This document shows positions 1 to 4,506 of a stretch of DNA of 6,399 nucleotides, in pieces. The notes under the pieces were generated by a model. It searched no databases and had not been told where the DNA came from. It saw only the letters and a program-made list of their open reading frames with translations. Position 1 is the first letter of the stretch. The number at the start of each line of letters is the position of its first letter. The translations under genes and the position numbers were made by a program. Source of the stretch: JAFMIX01 sp031371425 (GTDB taxonomy: Bacteria; Verrucomicrobiota; Verrucomicrobiia; Limisphaerales; JAFMIX01); contig JANMJO010000322.1 of assembly GCA_031371425.1 (NCBI GenBank), positions 1-6,399 of the forward strand, read 5' to 3'.

Positions 1-555
1 GGACTTGCTCCAGCCGGGCATCTCGGACATGCGCCGGAAGCGGGCGGCGAGAATTTTGCCGTAGGTTTTTTCCGCGACAACTTGCTTGAGCCACGCCCAG
101 CCGGGCCAGAACCGCATGCACATCGCCGGCATCAGAAAGCCGGGCGAGGATTCTGCGACCGCCTCAATCTCGCGCGCCGCCGCCGAGGTGCGGGCGAGGG
201 GCTTCTCGCAGAGGACATGTTTGCCGGCCTTCAATGCAGCGATGGCTTGCTGCGGATGCAGCGGCGTGGGCGTGCACAAGTCCACCAGTTCCACTTCCGG
301 ACAGGCGAGGAGTTCTTCCAGCGTGCGGAATACTTTGACCTGCGCGCCGAGGTGGATGTCATCGGACTTCTTGATGTTGCCGGCCACGCCTTGCAAGACG
401 CCGTTGACTGGCACGCGCACGGCGTCGCAGACGGCGACGATGTTCGCCGCCGGGGTTTCGAGGTAGGCGCGCAGATGCGTCACGCCCATGAAGCCGAGGC
501 CGACGACGGCGACGTTCACTTTGCCGGAAGTTTTCGGAGATTTGTTTTCAGTCAT
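1..555 (-). CDS. Gfo/Idh/MocA family oxidoreductase, N-terminal part (3' end beyond window)
   Basis: Predicted cytoplasmic NAD(P)-dependent dehydrogenase of the Gfo/Idh/MocA family, which oxidises or reduces sugars, inositols and related polyols. 185 residues are visible and the frame stays open to base 1, so the C-terminal substrate-binding half lies outside. Seen directly: an N-terminal Rossmann start with the dinucleotide loop GLGFMG at residues 19-24, an acidic 'VAVCDA' end of strand 2 near residues 40-45, 'VDLCTPTPLHP' at 91-101, and the family hallmark EKP at 117-119 (CEKPLAR), whose lysine is catalytic in characterised members. 'MRFWPGW' at 147-153 matches the conserved segment after the cofactor domain. 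The start ATG at 555-553 gives the usual short N-terminal lead before the Rossmann fold; no clear Shine-Dalgarno precedes it. It lies 49 nt downstream of the discoidin-like gene on the same strand, possibly cotranscribed. The exact substrate cannot be told. Family assignment is confident. Confidence 0.93.
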   Translation of the reverse strand, partial: MTENKSPKTSGKVNVAVVGLGFMGVTHLRAYLETPAANIVAVCDAVRVPVNGVLQGVAGNIKKSDDIHLGAQVKVFRTLEELLACPEVELVDLCTPTPLHPQQAIAALKAGKHVLCEKPLARTSAAAREIEAVAESSPGFLMPAMCMRFWPGWAWLKQVVAEKTYGKILAARFRRMSEMPGWSKS

Positions 556-604
556 TTGATTGTCAATTCATCGAGCCTGACACGGTCACGCGCCTAGGGG
601 GAGT

Positions 605-1432
605 TTAGGCGGCAGGTTTCCCGAACACTTCGACTTCGATGTAGTGGTTGAGTTTGTTGGTGGTGTTGCCGGCGCTGTAAAGGCGGACGTAACGGCCTTT
701 CACGCCATTGGCATCAATCAGCTTGCCCTCGTTGTTCTCAACGTAGGTATAGTCCTGGCCCGCGCCGAAACCGTGAACATTTTGCGCGTCGTTGTTGAAG
801 ATGGTGGTGACGCCGGTCTTAAATTCCGGGTCATCGGAAATCTGCACCACCACGCCGAGGTAGGCGCGAGCTTGGGTGTAGAAATGCCAGACCAACACCG
901 CGAAAATCTCGGATTCCTTTTCCAAATCAATCTGCACCCACTGCTTGCCGGGCGCCAGCTCAACCCATGAGCCTTCGTCGCCGGCCTTGTTGCCGTCGGT
1001 GACGAGGTCGAGCGTGCCCATGACGGGATCGTTATCACTGGAGGTGACTTTCTTGCCCTTGGCCAGATTCACGGTGCCGAGAGGGACGAGAAAATCCGGA
1101 CGCTTGCCGACGCGCACGGGTTCGAGGTTGGAGAGTTTCAATGGCACGGGTGTGCTGATGAATAGCGCGACAGGCAGCTTTGTCAGGAGCGGCACTTTGT
1201 CCTCGGCCACAGCCATAACCACAGCCACGGTTTTGCTGTCGACATTCGCACTGGTGAGCGCAGTAGCAGGTGCAACAGCGGTTGCAACCGCAGGCACAAC
1301 GATGGGAGCGGTGGCGGGCGCAATCACAATCACCGTCGGCGCAACGGTAGATAGTTTCTTGAAAATCATTAAGCCGATGACAGCAACAAAGCAGAGGCTC
1401 AATGTGAGTGAAATGGCGAGCAGTGATTTCAT
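605..1432 (-). CDS. Membrane-anchored or secreted protein with C-terminal discoidin (F5/8 type C)-like domain
   Basis: Predicted 275-residue envelope protein of unknown specific role. Residues 4-24 form an uninterrupted hydrophobic stretch followed by KK, an N-terminal membrane anchor or signal peptide. Residues 27-60 are an Ala/Val/Pro/Thr-rich low-complexity linker. From about 120 to 272 the sequence resembles a galactose-binding/discoidin beta-sandwich: 'NLAKGKKVTSS' at 122-132, 'VTDGN' at 144-148, 'WVQIDL' at 165-170, 'GRYVRLYSAG' at 246-255 and a closing 'IEVEVFG' strand. Such domains bind carbohydrates or other surface ligands; ligand contacts cannot be assigned here. The frame is open upstream to base 1528, but that would overlap the CBS gene and put 32 unlikely residues before the hydrophobic segment, so the ATG at 1432-1430 is preferred. 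It lies 49 nt downstream of the CBS gene and 49 nt upstream of the oxidoreductase. The domain call is moderately sure; the function is unknown. Confidence 0.82.
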   Translation of the reverse strand: MKSLLAISLTLSLCFVAVIGLMIFKKLSTVAPTVIVIAPATAPIVVPAVATAVAPATALTSANVDSKTVAVVMAVAEDKVPLLTKLPVALFISTPVPLKLSNLEPVRVGKRPDFLVPLGTVNLAKGKKVTSSDNDPVMGTLDLVTDGNKAGDEGSWVELAPGKQWVQIDLEKESEIFAVLVWHFYTQARAYLGVVVQISDDPEFKTGVTTIFNNDAQNVHGFGAGQDYTYVENNEGKLIDANGVKGRYVRLYSAGNTTNKLNHYIEVEVFGKPAA

Positions 1433-1481
1433 GTTAAGTTTCGTTCGACCCCGGTTGAGAAGTATTACCCGGAATCGCGAC

Positions 1482-1934
1482 TCAATTCGTAGGGTAGCCG
1501 CCGGTGATGTATTGCTGCATCTGCTCAATGGTCGCGCTCTGGGCGGAGATGGTCCAGTTCACGAGGTCGCCGATGGAGATGATGCCGAGGACTTTTTCGC
1601 CCTCCAACACGGGCAGATGGCGGATGCGATTCTCGGTCATCAGCTTCATGCAGTCTTCCACCGAATGATGCGGCGTGACGGAAAGGACGTTGACGGAAAT
1701 GATTTCCCGCACGGCCGTCTCCTTGGAAGACTTGCCCTTGATCGCCACCTTGCGGGTGTAATCGCGCTCGGTAATCACGCCCACGAGCTTCTCGCCGTCC
1801 ATGACGAGGAGCGCGCCCACGTTCTTGTGCGCCATGAGCTTGATGGCATCGAACACCGTCGCCTCCGGGGCGATGGACCAGACTGTGATTCCCTTGTTGT
1901 GCAGGATGGCGCTGACAGTTCCGGAGATTTTCAT
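1482..1934 (-). CDS. Paired CBS-domain protein
   Basis: A 150-residue stand-alone Bateman module made of two CBS domains, at about residues 15-66 and 80-130. CBS pairs bind adenine nucleotides or related ligands and usually act as regulatory sensors of energy or redox state; the ligand and partner here are unknown. Seen directly: 'VGALLV' at 39-44 with 'GVITERDYTRK' at 52-62 in the first domain, and 'RIRHLPVL' at 103-110 with 'GIISIGDLVNWTI' at 117-129 in the second. These are the strand-helix signatures containing the Asp that normally contacts ribose. The C-terminal 'IEQMQQYITGGYP' tail matches the single-module bacterial/eukaryotic CBS-pair family of about 140-150 residues, so the protein looks complete. 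The ATG at 1934-1932 places the first strand correctly. No transmembrane or enzymatic domain is fused. It is first in a possible three-gene minus-strand transcript and divergent from the methyltransferase gene. Confidence 0.93.
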   Translation of the reverse strand: MKISGTVSAILHNKGITVWSIAPEATVFDAIKLMAHKNVGALLVMDGEKLVGVITERDYTRKVAIKGKSSKETAVREIISVNVLSVTPHHSVEDCMKLMTENRIRHLPVLEGEKVLGIISIGDLVNWTISAQSATIEQMQQYITGGYPTN

Positions 1935-1954
1935 AATGAATGGTTTGCGCGTCT

Positions 1955-1983
1955 TTTATCTGCCCGTTGCGGTTGCGCTGCAA
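1955..1983 (-). promoter_or_regulatory. Possible weak sigma70-like promoter for the CBS gene
   Basis: On the minus strand TTGCAG (1983-1978) and GATAAA (1960-1955) are separated by 17 nt and lie about 20 nt before the CBS start codon. Matches to TTGACA and TATAAT are only 3/6 and 4/6, so this is a suggestion from spacing and position. The region must hold some promoter, because two genes diverge from it. Confidence 0.22.
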
Positions 1984-2040
1984 GAATAAATTTCGGAATT
2001 GCTTTCCGCCGCGCTGCGTTTCTGGTTTCATCCGGCCCAC

Positions 2041-2102
2041 GTTTGGAGTTCCGCTTTCAGGCGGATCGGGTTGCCGGGCCGCCTGAAGGCGGAACTCCAA
2101 AC
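2041..2102. repeat. Structured palindromic repeat, intergenic copy (double hairpin)
   Basis: Two 24-nt arms, 2041-2064 and 2079-2102, are reverse complements at 23 of 24 positions around a 14-nt G-rich centre. Each arm also contains its own 14-nt hairpin: 2051-2064 (CCGCTTTCAGGCGG) and 2079-2092 (CCGCCTGAAGGCGG). The element can therefore fold as one long stem or as a short outer stem (TTGGAGTT with AACTCCAA) carrying two hairpins. A second element with the same plan lies inside the downstream gene at 2666-2718. It ends 22 nt before the methyltransferase start codon, so it probably lies in that gene's leader or promoter. There is no transposase nearby; it resembles a REP-like or non-autonomous mobile palindrome. 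I recall similar sequences as abundant in Verrucomicrobia genomes, but cannot verify that here. Confidence 0.85.
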
Positions 2103-2124
2103 CAAAACTGTTTACAAAAAAATT

Positions 2125-3384
2125 ATGGAATCCAACTTGCCGCCCTCGTCCGCCCTGCCCACCGTCATCGTCCGTCCCGGAGAAGCTGACCGCCTTGTCG
2201 CCGGCCACCCGTGGCTGTATCACGGCGCGGGACTGCGCCTCACCCAGCCCGCCACCGACGGCCAACTCGTGCAGGTCAAAGACCACCGCCAGCGACTGCT
2301 CGGCGTGGGCTTCTACAATTCCAAATCCAAGATCAACGTCCGCATGCTCGCGGCGGAGCGGACCGAGATCAACGAAGCCTTCTTCGAGGAACGCATCCGC
2401 ACCGCGCTCGCCGTGCGGCAGAAACACCTGCCCAACGCCACCTCCTTCCGCGTCGTGAACGCCGAGAGCGATTTCCTCTCCGGCCTCATCGTGGACAAAT
2501 ACGAGGACGTGCTGTGCGTGCAGATTTCCGCGCTCGGCATGGACATCCGCAAGGCGATGATCGTCGCCGCGCTGCAAAAGATTTTCTCGCCTCGCGCCAT
2601 CATGGAACGCAGTGACGTCGCCTCGCGCAAGTTCGAGGGCTTGGGCGAATCCAACGGCGTTTTGATGGAGTCCAACCTTCAGGTTGCTCCGGGGGAACAA
2701 GCTAAAGCTTGGACTCCAACCGTCACCGTGAACTTGAACGGTTTGAAATTTGAAACCGATTTGGCCGCAGGCCACAAGACCGGCATGTATCTCGATCAGC
2801 AGGCGAATTACCAGGCCGTCACGCAATTCGCGAAGGGCGCGCAAGTGCTCGACTGCTTCAGCTTCCTCGGCGGCTTCGGCCTGCACGCGGCGCGAGCGGG
2901 CGCGAAGCAGGTTCACATGCTCGACCAGAGCGCAGACGCCGTCGCCGCCTCGCTCCGCAACGCCAAGGCAAACGGACTGGAGAAAAATGTTTCCGCCGAA
3001 GCCATCAACGTCTTCGACTGGCTCAAGACCGCCACCGCCGTGAAGCCGCACGAACGCGTCATCCCCCGCTACGACCTCATCATCCTCGACCCGCCGTCGT
3101 TCACCCGCAGCCGCGCGACCGTGGGCGACGCCTTGCGCGGCTACAAAGAAATCCACATCCGCGCGCTGAAGCTGTTGAAGACCGGCGGCACGCTGGCGAC
3201 CTTCTGCTGCTCGCACCACGTCAACGCCGAGTTGTTCCAAGACACCCTGCTCTCCGCCGCCTACGACACGCGCCACATCCTGCGCCGCGTGGCGACCTTC
3301 TCACAAGGACCGGATCATCCCATCATCCCGATGATTCCCGAGACGGAATACCTGAAGGGCTTCGCGTTTGAAGTCGTGCGGTGA
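2125..3384 (+). CDS. rlmI: RlmI-like 23S rRNA (cytosine-C5)-methyltransferase, class I SAM-dependent
   Basis: Predicted cytoplasmic rRNA methyltransferase of 419 residues, close to the roughly 400-residue RlmI/COG1092 family, which methylates C1962 of 23S rRNA using S-adenosylmethionine. Domains in order: an N-terminal PUA-like RNA-binding part (about 12-75, with 'GHPWLYHGAG' at 27-36), a central region with 'FRVVNAESDFLSGLIVDKY' at 108-126, a connecting hairpin with 'GHKTGMYLDQQ' at 216-226, and the Rossmann-fold methyltransferase. Motif I is 'VLDCFSFLGGFG' at 241-252, motif IV 'LDPPSF' at 321-326, and the likely catalytic Cys lies in 'FCCSHH' at 360-365. The ATG at 2125 is chosen because the earlier open frame is translated palindrome. 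The leader is A-rich with no Shine-Dalgarno. Oddity: residues 181-198, between 'NGVL' and 'VTVNLNGLKF', are encoded by a palindromic repeat and look like an added surface loop. The exact target nucleotide is inferred from family membership. Confidence 0.9.
   Translation: MESNLPPSSALPTVIVRPGEADRLVAGHPWLYHGAGLRLTQPATDGQLVQVKDHRQRLLGVGFYNSKSKINVRMLAAERTEINEAFFEERIRTALAVRQKHLPNATSFRVVNAESDFLSGLIVDKYEDVLCVQISALGMDIRKAMIVAALQKIFSPRAIMERSDVASRKFEGLGESNGVLMESNLQVAPGEQAKAWTPTVTVNLNGLKFETDLAAGHKTGMYLDQQANYQAVTQFAKGAQVLDCFSFLGGFGLHAARAGAKQVHMLDQSADAVAASLRNAKANGLEKNVSAEAINVFDWLKTATAVKPHERVIPRYDLIILDPPSFTRSRATVGDALRGYKEIHIRALKLLKTGGTLATFCCSHHVNAELFQDTLLSAAYDTRHILRRVATFSQGPDHPIIPMIPETEYLKGFAFEVVR
2666..2718. 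repeat. Structured palindromic repeat, copy inside the methyltransferase reading frame
   Basis: The outer arms TGGAGTCCAA (2666-2675) and TTGGACTCCA (2709-2718) are perfect 10-bp reverse complements. Inside are two 14-nt hairpins with perfect 6-bp stems and 2-nt tips: 2673-2686 (CAACCTTCAGGTTG) and 2698-2711 (CAAGCTAAAGCTTG), separated by an 11-nt G-rich centre. This is the same layout as the intergenic element at 2041-2102, with different hairpin stem sequences. It is read through in frame, adding roughly residues 181-198 to the methyltransferase, at a point where relatives pass almost directly from 'G-(V/I)-L' to the 'NGL-(K/R)-F' strand. No stop codon occurs in the frame used. Confidence 0.82.
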
Positions 3385-3577
3385 TCTCGCGGGAGGGACG
3401 GGCGTGCCGCCGTCCCAAACTGTGCGCTGAAGGTGCAAGAGAATTTAGCCTCGCAAAAAATAATTCCACCTGAAGGGGTAGCGGAAATTTTATCTCGCAG
3501 CCGCAAGGTTCGGACGCAGATTCCAAACAAAACCAATTTTGTCACCGCGTTGCAACAGCGGGCGAAGTTTAATTTGA
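3385..3577. other. Convergent intergenic spacer between rlmI and the DUF3800-like gene
   Basis: 193 bp separate the ends of two converging genes. Apart from the GC hairpin at 3395-3416 I see no coding sequence with family features, no RNA gene and no direct repeats that would mark an insertion. Base composition drops here: sampled 60-base lines hold 43 G/C (2881-2940) on the left and 26 G/C (4021-4080) on the right. This makes the spacer a plausible left boundary of an acquired segment. Confidence 0.5.
3395..3416 (+). terminator. GC-rich hairpin just after rlmI, possible terminator or small repeat
   Basis: GGGACGG (3395-3401) pairs with CCGTCCC (3410-3416) around an 8-nt loop, starting 10 nt after the methyltransferase stop codon. 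The position fits a transcript end, but there is no T-tract on either side, so it is not a canonical intrinsic terminator. It could equally be another dispersed palindromic repeat. Confidence 0.35.
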
Positions 3578-4498
3578 TTAGGTCAACGACAGACAAGATT
3601 GGTTGGGGTCGTCTTTCTTTCGGAAATCATCGAATTTCCATCCATTGTTTTCCAAGTAACACTGACTGATGCAAAAGCCGCGATTCCACCGGCTGTTTTT
3701 CATGCGAGCCGCCCCGGCGTTCCACTTCTTAACCAATCCTGCCACTGGAGCTGCTACCTCTGCTTGAACTTCACTTTTATTGACTCCGAGAACTGCTCGA
3801 AAACTGCCGATCAGCAGGTCAGTCATTTGTAGAAATTCGTGGTCAGCTTTCGATTGTGCATCTTCCTGCCGATGTTTGCCATGTCGGTCATCAACGACTA
3901 TGCCGTCTTCGATCTGGCAGTATTGGCGCAACTCCGGCTTGAGTCTCTCGATGATGCGATTCGTGTCTATGTTCCGCTGATAGTGTTCATGTCCGTCAAA
4001 ATGGAGGCTCGAAACAACAATTGGGTTATTTTCGTCGAAAAGAAAATGCAGTCCGCACTTGAATCCTATGCGAAACGTCGTCTCAACCTTCGCCCCGTAA
4101 TCCAAATGTGATGCGAGTGATTTGTGATCATCGCGCTCACGGAAGACGACCAGTTTCAAACCAAACGGACGATCTATGCAAATGATTTCCCTAAACTCCG
4201 TTGCTTGTCTTTTCTGTTCCGAATCGCCGGTGCGGGTGCTGACCCGGACTCTCTCAACTTTGCCTTGTGTGTCTTGCATCATGGCAAACACCGCGAATTG
4301 CACCATCGCCCGGCTGCACTGAAATCTCGCGCCAGAATCTTTTATTTCTTTCAGTGAAAGCGGACGATTGAAAGCAGCTTCCTTCCGAATCGTGGCAAAA
4401 TGCTCCAAGATAATCTGCCGGTTAGGCTGGGGAACGAACAGGATGCCGTGCCAGTAGCCAGCTTCCTTGGATTCATCATGGTAAACGTCGTATTGCAA
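3578..4498 (-). CDS. DUF3800-like protein, predicted RNase H-fold nuclease
   Basis: A 306-residue soluble protein that I assign to the DUF3800 family from its motif layout. The family is predicted to have an RNase H-like fold with an acidic active site; no biochemical role is established that I can cite. Seen directly: an N-terminal strand ending in 'HDES' (residues 7-10), the family's start motif; a second acidic strand end 'LHFDGH' at 165-170 (Asp168); and 'LQMTDLLIGSFR' at 223-234, matching the C-terminal 'LQ-x-(A/T)-D-L' helix (Asp227). 'LSLKEIKDSG' at 47-56 fits the segment after the first hairpin. The start is TTG (4498-4496). No ATG or GTG is available that keeps the DES strand, and family members begin only a few residues before it. 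It follows the helicase gene by 8 nt, so it is very likely cotranscribed and perhaps translationally coupled. Lower G+C than rlmI suggests different ancestry. A structural rather than catalytic role remains possible. Confidence 0.72.
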   Translation of the reverse strand: MQYDVYHDESKEAGYWHGILFVPQPNRQIILEHFATIRKEAAFNRPLSLKEIKDSGARFQCSRAMVQFAVFAMMQDTQGKVERVRVSTRTGDSEQKRQATEFREIICIDRPFGLKLVVFRERDDHKSLASHLDYGAKVETTFRIGFKCGLHFLFDENNPIVVSSLHFDGHEHYQRNIDTNRIIERLKPELRQYCQIEDGIVVDDRHGKHRQEDAQSKADHEFLQMTDLLIGSFRAVLGVNKSEVQAEVAAPVAGLVKKWNAGAARMKNSRWNRGFCISQCYLENNGWKFDDFRKKDDPNQSCLSLT

Positions 4499-4506
4499 TT
4501 TATGTT

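Noticed and set aside
82..597. Two plus-strand open frames over the left end
   Set aside because: They are antisense to the Gfo/Idh/MocA gene, which has GLGFMG and EKP motifs; the plus-strand products have none.
1433..1528. N-terminal extension of the discoidin-like protein
   Set aside because: Starting at 1528 would overlap the CBS coding region and put 32 polar residues before the hydrophobic anchor; the ATG at 1432 gives a normal signal or anchor start.
945..2189. A 414-codon plus-strand open frame
   Set aside because: It runs antisense through both the discoidin-like and CBS genes, whose minus-strand products have clear family motifs, and has no recognisable domain of its own.
1525..3276. 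A 583-codon minus-strand open frame across the CBS and rlmI region
   Set aside because: It lies antisense to rlmI and overlaps the CBS gene in another frame. Its product is low-complexity and rich in Ala, Gly, Val and His, shows no domain, and is typical of mirror frames in GC-rich genes.
3433..3669. Small plus-strand frame in the convergent spacer
   Set aside because: It overlaps the end of the DUF3800-like gene antisense, has no recognisable motif and no ribosome binding site; it is not supported as a gene.
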